From NCBI GenBank assembly GCA_009695065.1, contig SIBR01000026.1, positions 1 to 50,186 of the forward strand: DNA of 50,186 bases. Direction: 5' to 3'. The stretch comes from Opitutus sp. GTDB taxonomy: Bacteria; Verrucomicrobiota; Verrucomicrobiae; Opitutales; Opitutaceae. The stretch's first letter is position 1, and every line of letters starts with the position of its first letter. The notes under the pieces were generated by a model that was not told the origin of the DNA, ran no database searches, and saw only the letters and a list, made by a program, of their open reading frames with translations. A program made the translations under genes and the position numbers. This document shows positions 32,839 through 40,901 of the stretch, one piece after another.

Positions 32839-33657
32839 ATGCGCGCGGTTTCGCTTCTCTTGTTCGCCGGCTGCGGCGTCGTGCTCCCCCGCGCCGCCGA
32901 AGATTCCGGCTGGGACCAGGCGTCGCGCTTTTTCTTCACCGAAGCCCGCACCACGTTCGCCCGGGCGCACGCGGCGACGCCGGCCGACGCGCGTCGCAAC
33001 CATCTGGGCGAAGCCAACGCCCTGCTGAACGTTCAGCCGCGCACCGCGGCCAATCTCACGGAGTGCATCCGCCTCCTGCAGGACCTGGTCGCAGGTAGCC
33101 CGGGCGACGAGGAGGGCATCACCGCCATCTATCTGCTGGGTCGCATCGAGGAAATCCATCGACCCGTGCCGGACATCGCGGCGGCTATGCGCTACTACGA
33201 CCAGCTCGCGCGCGGCGAGTCCGATCATCCGCTCGCGCAACTCGGCGTGGTGCAGCTCGCGTTGCTCACCCTCTATCGCCCGGTCACGCCCGCGCCCGCC
33301 ACGGAGCGGCTCGCCGCCGCCGAGGCGCTCGCCCCGCGCCTGCGTCGACCGTCGGCCCAAAGCGATTTCCACCTCCTGCTCGCCCGCAGTTATCTCTTCT
33401 TCCACGCCGCGCCGGAGCCGGCGCTCGCACATTTTCTCGCCGCCCACCGCCTGGGAATCGCGGCCGACCGGGTGCGCGCGGACGCATGCCTGAGCACCGC
33501 CGAGCTCGCGCGCGAACTCGGCCGGACGGAAATCGCGACAGAATTCTACCGGCGGTTCCTGACCGAGAATCCCCGCGACTTCCGCGCGTGGACGGCCCGG
33601 CACGCGCTCGACGAATTGCCGCCGGTCGCCGCCGACGCTTCCGCACCATCCCGATGA
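32839..33657 (+). CDS. Secreted TPR-like helical repeat protein
   Basis: 272 aa. MRAVSLLLFAGCGVVLPRAAE is a signal peptide, possibly a lipoprotein (LFAGC), then alpha-helical repeats rich in Ala/Leu: TFARAHAATPADARRNHLGEANALLN, LTECIRLLQDLVAGSPGDEEGITAIYLLGRIEEI, MRYYDQLARGESDHPLAQLGVVQL, AELARELGRTEIATEFYRRFLTENPRDFRA. The spacing resembles tetratricopeptide repeats. Its stop overlaps the start of the solute-binding protein gene by four bases, so the two are translated together. It may be a periplasmic scaffold for the binding protein; the role is unknown. Confidence 0.65.
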   Translation: MRAVSLLLFAGCGVVLPRAAEDSGWDQASRFFFTEARTTFARAHAATPADARRNHLGEANALLNVQPRTAANLTECIRLLQDLVAGSPGDEEGITAIYLLGRIEEIHRPVPDIAAAMRYYDQLARGESDHPLAQLGVVQLALLTLYRPVTPAPATERLAAAEALAPRLRRPSAQSDFHLLLARSYLFFHAAPEPALAHFLAAHRLGIAADRVRADACLSTAELARELGRTEIATEFYRRFLTENPRDFRAWTARHALDELPPVAADASAPSR

Positions 33658-35237
33658 AAGGCCGTTCGCTTCAAGTCATCGGCTTGGGCCTGCTCGCCGC
33701 AGCGTTTGTCTTTGCCGCGGCCCGGCTCGCGTTTCGTACCGGGGGCGGAGCGAACACGGACCGCGGTAAAATCATCCTGCGCTTCGCGCACTGGAACCTG
33801 CATGGCGGATTGCGCGAAGGTTACGCTGAGGTCATTGCGAGCTACGAGCAGCTGCATCCCGAAATAAAGGTCGAGCAGATGCCGGTGCCCGTCCGCGTGT
33901 GGCCCACCTGGCAGCGCACGCAGCTCGTCGGTGGCACGGCCCCCGACATCATCCAGCTGGGCCGCGGCACCAACGACGAGGTGATCTCCCGCTATTTCCG
34001 TCCCCTTACCGCCGACGTGATGCAACCCAACCCGTACAATGCCGACACGGCGCTCGCCGCCCAGCGCTGGCGGGACAGCTTTTACGACGGACTCACGGGC
34101 GATAATGTTTACTACCCGAACCTCCAGGGCGTTTACGGCATCCCGACGCTGCAGATGAACATGCGCGCATTCTACAACCGCGACCTTTTGGAGAAAATCA
34201 GCGGCAGCGCCGCCCCACCTCGGAACTACCAGGAGTTTTCCGTGCTGATGGAGCGCGCCGCTGACTATGCGCGGACCCGCGGCGGCAATTTCGTGCCGAT
34301 TGCGGGTTCGGGTGACTACGCGACGCACCTGTTCCAGCGGTTGTTGCAGTCCCAAACTCAGGCGGAGCTTTATGCGAACGACACCGATCGCACCCGCAAC
34401 GGCACGCTGCTGATGATGGGCCCGGCCCTCCTGCGCGGCGGCTGGACCTTGCGGTCGCCCGGGCTGCAAAATCTCCTGACCCTCTTTCAGGCCATCGGCC
34501 GAGAAATGGCGCCCGGATTCTTCCAGTTGAAGCGCGACGACGCGCTTCTCGCCTTTGCCCAGCAGTCGTCGCTGGCGATCCTCACCGGCTCCTGGGACTA
34601 CTCGCTGCTGGAACGTGAGTGCCCATTCCCGATTGTCGTGGCTCCCATGCCGCTGCCCACGGAGGAGGATCCGCAGTTTGGGCGGACCCTGCTTGGCGTG
34701 CCGCCCGAAGCCCAGAGTTCGCTCGACGCGATCTATGGCGTCACGTGGGCGACGGCCCATGCGGACATCGCGATCGACTTCCTGCGCTATCTCGTGAGCG
34801 AGAAGGTAAGCGCGCGCTTCGCCGTGACGAGCCAGCGGCTCCCTTCGACGGTGGGCGTTGAACTGCCGGAAAATCTCCGGCCCTTCGCCCTGCGCACCGA
34901 GGGCCCGGTGCCCGGACTGAACTTCAGCATCAACGACTCGAGCCCGGATTTCGGACGGTGGCTGCAGACCAATGCCTTTCGACTCTTCGAGCCCGGCGCC
35001 ACCGTCGCCCGCTTCACCGCCGCGACGGAGTCGGCGTTCCGCGAAGCCTTTGCCTCGGACCTGCGCCGGATGCGGGAAATCCACGTCAAGACGAGCCAGC
35101 GCGGCGACAGCACGCTCGTCGCCGAACTGATGGGCGAGTCCGCGGACGAGACCAGAGCTGCCAAGGCTATCACCACGCAAGTGCTGCGGGAAATGGAAGT
35201 CTATCGGCTGCAGGCGGCGCTGGAACGGGCGCCGTAG
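33654..35237 (+). CDS. Extracellular solute-binding protein of a carbohydrate ABC importer
   Basis: 527 aa from the ATG at 33654. The first about 25 residues (MKGRSLQVIGLGLLAAAFVFAAARL) form a membrane anchor or uncleaved signal. The mature start ILRFAHWNLHGGLREGYAEVIASYEQLHPEIKVEQMPVP and TAPDIIQLGRG are standard for cluster-D, family 1 sugar-binding proteins. Later: GIPTLQMNMRAFYNRDLLEKI, FAQQSSLAILTGSWDY and GVTWATAHADIAIDFLRYLVS. This is the missing component of the MalFGK-type importer on the other arm (14299-17239). It is somewhat longer than usual (about 420-450 aa), with an extended C-terminus. Confidence 0.85.
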   Translation: MKGRSLQVIGLGLLAAAFVFAAARLAFRTGGGANTDRGKIILRFAHWNLHGGLREGYAEVIASYEQLHPEIKVEQMPVPVRVWPTWQRTQLVGGTAPDIIQLGRGTNDEVISRYFRPLTADVMQPNPYNADTALAAQRWRDSFYDGLTGDNVYYPNLQGVYGIPTLQMNMRAFYNRDLLEKISGSAAPPRNYQEFSVLMERAADYARTRGGNFVPIAGSGDYATHLFQRLLQSQTQAELYANDTDRTRNGTLLMMGPALLRGGWTLRSPGLQNLLTLFQAIGREMAPGFFQLKRDDALLAFAQQSSLAILTGSWDYSLLERECPFPIVVAPMPLPTEEDPQFGRTLLGVPPEAQSSLDAIYGVTWATAHADIAIDFLRYLVSEKVSARFAVTSQRLPSTVGVELPENLRPFALRTEGPVPGLNFSINDSSPDFGRWLQTNAFRLFEPGATVARFTAATESAFREAFASDLRRMREIHVKTSQRGDSTLVAELMGESADETRAAKAITTQVLREMEVYRLQAALERAP

Positions 35238-35298
35238 CAGATTCGTTATTCGGATCGGCAGACCAGGCAAGATGGGCGCATGAACTCCACCCGCCTGA

Positions 35299-37875
35299 CT
35301 ATTTCGCCGCCGGCGGCAGCGACTGCACCACTTCTTCGAGGTCGGAATCGCTCCAGGGTTCATCGCGCTTGGCCGTATCGCGACGCGCCGCGGTCACCAC
35401 GGGCACCGGGATCGGATTTGCCTCGTGACCCCACGACCGGCGCACAAACGTCAGCACGCCGGCAATGGCCTCGTCATCGAGGGCGGCCTTCCACGGCGGC
35501 ATGATAAGATTCTGCTGCACTTTTCCGTTCAAAACGATTCGCGCCAGGACCCGGGCATCGCCCAGCACCCAGCGCGAATAAATCAATGACGGCGCCAGCC
35601 CCGGCAGTCCCTGCCCGTTGGGCTGATGGCACGCGGCGCAGAGCGACGCGAACTGCACCTTGCCCTTTTCGAACAGCGCCTCCTCCGCCGCATTCAGCGG
35701 CTTCACCGCCGCATTCAGCGGCTTCACCGCCGCCGCCATCGCGCCGGCCTTGCCCGGCCACTTCAAGGAAGCGAGCAACTGCCCGGCGACCGCCGCCGCG
35801 GGGGTGTCCTTCCGGGCCGCCAGCGCCAGGAGCGGTTTCGGCTCTGCAGGCAGGTTCGCGGCAAATTCCTTTCCTTCCGATGACTTCGGCAGGAAGTGCC
35901 CCACGCCGGCCAGTACCGACGTTTGCACCCACTCCGGCGCACCCTCCGCCGTCGCAAGGGTCAGCACCCGATCGATCGACGCCGCCTGGCCCCCCTTCAG
36001 CACCGCGCTTGTCGCGAATTGCAGGGTTTCACCGGCGGTGGCCGCGGCGGCGGGATCGCGCGCCAGCGACTCAATCAGCGGCACTTCGCGGCCGCCCAGC
36101 CCGCTGACCACCGCACCCGCGAGAAACCGCTGCCGGCCCGCCGCCACGACCAGCGCCCGCAGTGCTTCGTCCGCGGCCGGCGTTTTTATTTCGCCGAGCG
36201 ACAGCGCCAATTGGAGTCGCACCTCGGGTTCGGTCCGCGTCTTGAGCAGCGCGGCCACGCGGGCCGCGACTTCCTCACCGCCGGACTTGGAGAAAAAGTT
36301 TTCCGCCACCCTGATTCCGCCCACCACCACCCGCGGGTCCGAATCGGCCAGCGCGGCGAGGGTCGTCGTCGCATCCAGCGCCCCGCTGCCGTCGAGCGTC
36401 CAGAGCGCGTGCAATCGGCCGAGCGGGTTCTCGCCCTTGGTCGCCAACTCGCGCAAGGCGGCCGCCACCGCGGGGTTCGAGGCGGCGAGGCGCCGCTCGA
36501 CGAGCAGCCGCTGCGCCGTGTCGCGCGTCCAGCCATTCGGATCGCTGAGCGCCTTGACCCACTCCAGGGGCGTGGCCTTGGCCAGCGTTAATTTCAGGTT
36601 CAGGCGCGGCGCGCCATCCGGCACGACCCGCCAAATCCGGCCGAGGTCGAGCGGCTTCTCCAGCCCGCGCTCCAGGATTTCCTTGCGCAGGTAGGACGTG
36701 ACGTAAAGCCGGTCCTGAATCAGCCCGCGGTACATGTCGACGATCCACAGCGCGCCGTCGGGACCGTTGAAGAGATTGACGGGACGAAAGCGCTCGTCGG
36801 TCGAGGTCAGGAATTCCCGGCCTTCGTAGGCATTGGCCCCGCGCACGGTGCCGTCCTTTTCCGTGAGCTTGATCCGCTTGAGCAGATGGCCGGTCGGTTC
36901 CGAGATGAACCCATCGCCCCGAAACTCCGCCGGGAAAAGCGCGCCACGATAAACGACCGGGCCGTTGGCGGCCGTGACCGCGAGCAGGCGGCCCTCCGCG
37001 CTCAGGGTCTTGTAGCCCCGATTGACGCCGGTCGTAATCCGGCCGGGCCAGACCCTCAGGTCGGCGGGCACGAGTTGCACGTTGGAGCCATCGGCGGTGA
37101 ACGCCTTGTTGCGCTTCAGGTACGCGGCCGGGAGGGCGTCGGAGCGCAGCGGGTCGCTGTTGCCGTTGTAGTAGAGCCGGCCCGTGTCGTCCTGCGAAAT
37201 GCCCCATTGGCCCCGCATGATGGTGTTCTCGCGCGCGAACTTCCCGTTGCCTTCGTATTTGAACCGCACCGTGTGGTTCGCGCTGTAGATCCAGTTGTCC
37301 AGGCCCCACATGAGGCCGTTGGGCAGATGCTCGACATTGCCCGGGCCGCCGTAGTCGTCCGCGATCTCCGCCTGGGTATCAGCCACGCCGTCGCCGTTCG
37401 TGTCGCGGGCCAGGAACAATTTCGGGGGCGTCGCAAACAGGAGGCCGCCGTCGATGAGCGCGATCGCCCGCGGCAGAATCAGCTTGTCGAGAAACACCGT
37501 GCGCTGGTCCATCCGTCCATCGCCATCGGTGTCGGTGAGCGTCACGATTCGGCCAATGGGATCCTTGTCCCCGCGGCCCTCGACGTCGCGCATGTAGCCG
37601 GTCATCTCCACCACCCACATCCGGCCGTCCGGCCCGATCAGCATCGCCACCGGATCCTGCACCAGCGGTTCGGCCGCCACCAACTCGACATGAAAACCCG
37701 GCGCCAGCTTGAAGGTCTTCGCCTCTTCCTCCGGGGACAGCGACGGCGCCGGCGGGACGACCCACTGCGCCGGTCGCGGCGGCTGGGCCTCGCCCGCCTT
37801 GTCCCCGTTTTGGGCGAATAATGGGGCGCCGGCCAGGGCCAGCCATGGGAGGAGACCAATGAATCGGGACGTCAT
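35299..37875 (-). CDS. PVC-type secreted dehydrogenase with HEAT repeats and cytochrome c
   Basis: 858 aa with signal peptide MTSRFIGLLPWLALAGAPLFA. Residues about 45-400 form a glucose/sorbosone-dehydrogenase-like propeller (FHVELVAAEPLVQDPVAMLIGPDGRMWVVEMTGYMRD, LLFATPPKLFLARDTNGDGVAD, GQWGISQDDTGRLYYNG), with two calcium-loop-like DTDGDGRMD and DTNGDGVAD motifs. Residues about 430-700 are HEAT-like helices. The C-terminal about 130 residues are a cytochrome c with the heme motif CAACH and a methionine in IMPPW. Such proteins oxidise sugars or alcohols in the periplasm. A perfect 21-base tandem duplication (35687-35728) repeats seven residues (KPLNAAV) just before the heme domain. Convergent with the solute-binding protein gene. 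Confidence 0.85.
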   Translation of the reverse strand: MTSRFIGLLPWLALAGAPLFAQNGDKAGEAQPPRPAQWVVPPAPSLSPEEEAKTFKLAPGFHVELVAAEPLVQDPVAMLIGPDGRMWVVEMTGYMRDVEGRGDKDPIGRIVTLTDTDGDGRMDQRTVFLDKLILPRAIALIDGGLLFATPPKLFLARDTNGDGVADTQAEIADDYGGPGNVEHLPNGLMWGLDNWIYSANHTVRFKYEGNGKFARENTIMRGQWGISQDDTGRLYYNGNSDPLRSDALPAAYLKRNKAFTADGSNVQLVPADLRVWPGRITTGVNRGYKTLSAEGRLLAVTAANGPVVYRGALFPAEFRGDGFISEPTGHLLKRIKLTEKDGTVRGANAYEGREFLTSTDERFRPVNLFNGPDGALWIVDMYRGLIQDRLYVTSYLRKEILERGLEKPLDLGRIWRVVPDGAPRLNLKLTLAKATPLEWVKALSDPNGWTRDTAQRLLVERRLAASNPAVAAALRELATKGENPLGRLHALWTLDGSGALDATTTLAALADSDPRVVVGGIRVAENFFSKSGGEEVAARVAALLKTRTEPEVRLQLALSLGEIKTPAADEALRALVVAAGRQRFLAGAVVSGLGGREVPLIESLARDPAAAATAGETLQFATSAVLKGGQAASIDRVLTLATAEGAPEWVQTSVLAGVGHFLPKSSEGKEFAANLPAEPKPLLALAARKDTPAAAVAGQLLASLKWPGKAGAMAAAVKPLNAAVKPLNAAEEALFEKGKVQFASLCAACHQPNGQGLPGLAPSLIYSRWVLGDARVLARIVLNGKVQQNLIMPPWKAALDDEAIAGVLTFVRRSWGHEANPIPVPVVTAARRDTAKRDEPWSDSDLEEVVQSLPPAAK
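35687..35728. repeat. 21-base perfect tandem duplication inside the cytochrome-fused dehydrogenase
   Basis: Two head-to-tail copies (35687-35707, 35708-35728) of a 21-base unit. In the protein it duplicates a seven-residue stretch ending the linker before the heme-binding domain, keeping the frame. Confidence 0.9.
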
Positions 37876-38278
37876 AAGGGAAAGACGCTCTCGGGTGCGG
37901 AAGGAGTGTCAATGATTCGGTGATAATTCGGGCGATTTCCGGGCGGACTAATCCAGCAGCCAGAAAGCCATGAAACGGACGTTGCACGTGAGGAAGATTC
38001 CGAAGATCCGGCCGCGCGGCGGAGCGCCCTGCCACCTTTGGCGAAAATCGTACCGGGTGAGCCGTGCACTCCGGGCGCGGCCTTTGACGAAGAAAGTCCT
38101 GGTTTGGTTTTCTCCGCTGCTCCGCATCTCCGCGTGAAACTGGCCCACGCAAAAAGCCAGGAATTGGTTCCTGGCTTCCTGGCTTCTGAATTAATCAAAG
38201 CTATTTCCTTTCGCCCGTCGCATCGTCCCATTTTGTTCTGGAGACGGCGGCGGGAGCTGCGAATCATCCGCCACCGTC
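37876..38278. other. Divergent 403-base intergenic region with a minus-strand hairpin
   Basis: Holds the promoters of the cytochrome-fused dehydrogenase (minus) and the LarA-like gene (plus). AAGCCAGGAA (38154-38163) pairs with TTCCTGGCTT (38168-38177) across a TTGG loop. On the minus strand this is followed by TTTTT, i.e. the form of an intrinsic terminator, yet no minus-strand gene precedes it. Otherwise I see no gene, RNA or operator. Confidence 0.6.
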
Positions 38279-39538
38279 ATGAGTTCATTTCCCCGGATGC
38301 TTCGCGTCCAACAGAACTACCCCAAGCCCCCGCCCCTGGACATCCCCGGGGTCTTGCGCCCGCAATTCGACGCCCTGCGTGCCCGGATCAAGCCTGGCGC
38401 GCGCATCGCCGTCGGCGTCGGCAGCCGCGGCATCACCAACCTCAAGGAAATTATCGCGGCCATTCTCGCGATCCTCAAGGCCGCCGGCGCCAATCCCTTC
38501 ATCATCCCGGCCATGGGCAGCCACGGCGGCGCGACGCCCGAGGGACAGATCGATGTCCTCGGCACCTACGGCATCACGGAGGCCAGCATGGGCGTGCCCA
38601 TCCGCGCTTCGATGGAGGTTCGCCAGATCGGCGTCTCGGAGGATGGCGTCCCCGCCTACTGCAGCGTGGAGGCCCTCGAGGCCGACGGCGTCGTGATCGT
38701 CAATCGCATCAAGCCGCACACGGATTTCGGCGGCGAACTCGGCAGCGGCATTTTCAAGATGGCCGTAATCGGCCTCGGCAAGCGTACCGGCGCGAACACG
38801 ATGCACATGGCCGCGAGCCAGATCGGCTACGAACAGGCCATCCGTGGCATTGCCCGCGTCATCCTTGGCACAGCGCCCGTCATCTGCGGCGTGGGCATCC
38901 TCGAAAACCAGTTTCACGAGGTGGCGCAACTCGTGGTGATCCCGCGCGAGACGATCGAAGCCACCGAAAACAAACTCCTGGTCGAGGCCCGCAACCTGAT
39001 GCCGCTGCTGCCGTTCGATGACATCGATCTGCTGATCATCGATCGCATCGGCAAGAACATCAGCGGCTGCGGCATGGACCCAAACGTCATCGGCCGGTCC
39101 GTGTACGGCTACGCCAGCAGCCTTCGCGCGCAAGGCTCCTTCAAGCCCTACCTCCGCCGGATCTTCGTCCGCGATCTCACGGACGAATCCCACGGCAACG
39201 CGATCGGCATCGGGCTGGCCGACATGACCACCACGCGGCTGGTCCGCCGCATGGATCACCGCATCACTTACATCAACGCCCTGACGGCGGTACAGCCGCA
39301 GGTCGCGAAGATCCCGATCTATTTCGACACCGACCGCGAGGCCCTCGAACAGGCCATCGCCTCGCTCGCCATCACCGACGGGCGCGCCCCGACGATCGTG
39401 CGCATCGTCGATACGCTGTCCGTCGCGCACTTTGAAGCTTCGGAGGCGCTCCTGCCCGAAATCAAGAAGCGGCCGCTGCTGGAAATCCTCGGGCCGGCCC
39501 AGCCGATGGAATTCGGGGCCGACGGGAATCTGGTTTGA
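38279..39538 (+). CDS. LarA-superfamily (DUF2088) isomerase-like protein
   Basis: 419 aa, no signal peptide. The N-terminal half matches the lactate-racemase N-domain group: RIAVGVGSRGITNLKEIIAAIL, IIPAMGSHGGATPEGQIDVLGTYGITEASMGVPI, EADGVVIVNRIKPHTDFGGELGSGIFKMAVIGLGKRTGANTMH. The second half contains LLIIDRIGKNISGCGMDPNVIGR. LarA uses a nickel-pincer cofactor to racemise lactate; many relatives act on other hydroxy acids. No larB, larC or larE cofactor genes are in the window. It is followed 194 bases later by a DHDPS-family gene on the same strand, which suggests a hydroxy-acid or sugar-acid pathway. Confidence 0.75.
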   Translation: MSSFPRMLRVQQNYPKPPPLDIPGVLRPQFDALRARIKPGARIAVGVGSRGITNLKEIIAAILAILKAAGANPFIIPAMGSHGGATPEGQIDVLGTYGITEASMGVPIRASMEVRQIGVSEDGVPAYCSVEALEADGVVIVNRIKPHTDFGGELGSGIFKMAVIGLGKRTGANTMHMAASQIGYEQAIRGIARVILGTAPVICGVGILENQFHEVAQLVVIPRETIEATENKLLVEARNLMPLLPFDDIDLLIIDRIGKNISGCGMDPNVIGRSVYGYASSLRAQGSFKPYLRRIFVRDLTDESHGNAIGIGLADMTTTRLVRRMDHRITYINALTAVQPQVAKIPIYFDTDREALEQAIASLAITDGRAPTIVRIVDTLSVAHFEASEALLPEIKKRPLLEILGPAQPMEFGADGNLV

Positions 39539-39565
39539 GGGGGAAACGATGGAGCGACCATGCAG

Positions 39566-39632
39566 TTTGTAGTTCCGCCTTCAGGCGGAAGGTTTGAGCC
39601 GGTCGGATTCCGCCTGAAGGCGGAACTACGAA
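39566..39632. repeat. REP-like element with TAGTTCCGCC/GGCGGAACTA ends
   Basis: GTAGTTCCGCCTTCAGGCGG opens a palindrome that is mirrored at 39609-39629 in inverted form, ending GGCGGAACTAC, with about 16 bases between. Nearly the same sequence pair occurs at 6789-6858. It lies between the LarA-like and DHDPS-family genes. Confidence 0.85.
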
Positions 39633-39732
39633 CGCGCGCCAATTCTCATGGCCAGGTTTTCGTCTGGCGCGGTTTATCAGGCTTCTAAGGCCAGCTTTCC
39701 CCTCTTCTTCCTCTGTCCCACTGCCCCACTCC

Positions 39733-40635
39733 ATGTTCCCAAAGCGTTTTCCCTCCGTGCTCCTCGCCACCTGCCCCGTTCCCTGGACCGAGGCCCACAC
39801 CTTCGACGAAGCGCTCTTTCGTCTGGTCGTGCGCCGATGGCGAACCGAACTCACGCCCTACCTTTATATCTTCGGTACGGCCGGCGAAGGCTATGCCGTG
39901 ACCGACCCGCAGTTTGAGTCCATCACGCGGGCCTTTCTCGCCGAGATGCCCGCCGGCACCTTTCCGATGGTCGGCGTGATCAGCCTGTCGCTGGGAACCG
40001 TGATCGAGCGCATCAAAGTCGCCCACGGCCTCGGTGCCCGCCTCTTCCAGTTGTCGCTGCCCTCGTGGGGGGCGCTCACCGATCCCGAAGTCGATCGTTT
40101 TTTTCGCGAGACATGCGGCCGTTTTCCCGACTGTCAGTTTCTCCACTACAATCTGGCCCGCACCAAGCGCCTGCTCACGGGCGACGACTATGCGCGCCTC
40201 ACGGCGGCGCACCCGAACCTCGTGGCGATCAAAATGGGCGGCGAGGACACGGCCGCGTTTGCGGACATCCTCCAAAAGGCGCCCGGGATCCAGTGTTTTT
40301 TCACGGACTTCGGTTACGCCGCCCTGCGCGACACTCACGAGTGCGGTTTCCTCATGGCGCTGGCCGCGGTCCATCTGGAACAGGCGAAACGCTATTTCGC
40401 CGCTCGCGGGGCGGAGCTGGCCGCGATGCGTGACGAACTCCGGGCCATTCATCGCGCACTCAAGGCGGCGGTCGGCACGGAAGCCCACATGGACGGCGCC
40501 TACGACAAACTCTTCGTCAAGCTGCGCGAGCCGAGCTTTCCCCTCCGGCTGCTCCCGCCCTACGCCTCGACCAGCGACGCCACGTTCGCGCGTTTCCGCG
40601 ACGCGCTGCCGGCCGCGTGGCGAACCTCCCGGTAG
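39733..40635 (+). CDS. Dihydrodipicolinate synthase/N-acetylneuraminate lyase family protein
   Basis: 300 aa TIM barrel, pyruvate-type aldolase or dehydratase superfamily. YIFGTAGEGYAVTDPQFESITRAFL matches the GTTGE-type phosphate/carboxylate loop (here GTAGE). CQFLHYNLARTKR supplies the tyrosine and NLVAIKMGGED the Schiff-base lysine (about residue 171). The C-terminal region is more divergent. Substrates of this family are 2-keto acids, including sialic acid and 2-keto-3-deoxy sugar acids. The neighbour LarA-like gene suggests a hydroxy-acid or sugar-acid pathway rather than lysine synthesis. Confidence 0.8.
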   Translation: MFPKRFPSVLLATCPVPWTEAHTFDEALFRLVVRRWRTELTPYLYIFGTAGEGYAVTDPQFESITRAFLAEMPAGTFPMVGVISLSLGTVIERIKVAHGLGARLFQLSLPSWGALTDPEVDRFFRETCGRFPDCQFLHYNLARTKRLLTGDDYARLTAAHPNLVAIKMGGEDTAAFADILQKAPGIQCFFTDFGYAALRDTHECGFLMALAAVHLEQAKRYFAARGAELAAMRDELRAIHRALKAAVGTEAHMDGAYDKLFVKLREPSFPLRLLPPYASTSDATFARFRDALPAAWRTSR

Positions 40636-40741
40636 CGCCGGTTCTGCGGCTGCGAGACCAGCTTCCGGCACCCCAGCACCCGGCGCCCACGCCCAAAAAA
40701 TTCCCGCTCACTTTTCCCCGCGCCCCGCCAATCGAATTGGC

Positions 40742-40833
40742 CCATTTGTCATCTAATAGATGACAAATGGTTTTGAGTTACGGGTGAACTCCCACAGCTC
40801 GCGCTGGAGGTTTTGTCATCTATTAGATGACAA
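40742..40833. promoter_or_regulatory. Two near-identical palindromes in a convergent intergenic region
   Basis: Site 1, 40742-40770: 14-bp perfect arms from CCATTTGTCATCTA to TAGATGACAAATGG around one base. Site 2, 40813-40833: arms TTGTCATCTA and TAGATGACAA around one base. Their 21-base cores are the same sequence in opposite orientation, with centres 67 bases apart. They look like regulator operators, but both flanking genes end here (40635 plus, 40902 minus), so no start codon is nearby. Site 1 followed by TTTTG could also act as a weak terminator. The rest of 40636-40901 shows nothing else. Confidence 0.6.
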
Positions 40834-40901
40834 GTTGGGTTGGGCCACTACGCGGACGCGGGGGAGTACGGACGGGGGCAATGCGGAGGCGGCGCGCCGG
40901 G

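Noticed and set aside
30346..33603. A 1085-codon open frame on the minus strand opposite the GlpD-like, aldolase and TPR genes
   Set aside because: Composition is that of an antisense frame in GC-rich DNA, with no domain pattern; the plus-strand genes carry intact family motifs.
38279..39538. Assignment as genuine lactate racemase
   Set aside because: Only superfamily-level similarity is visible and no lactate utilisation or pincer-cofactor genes are nearby.
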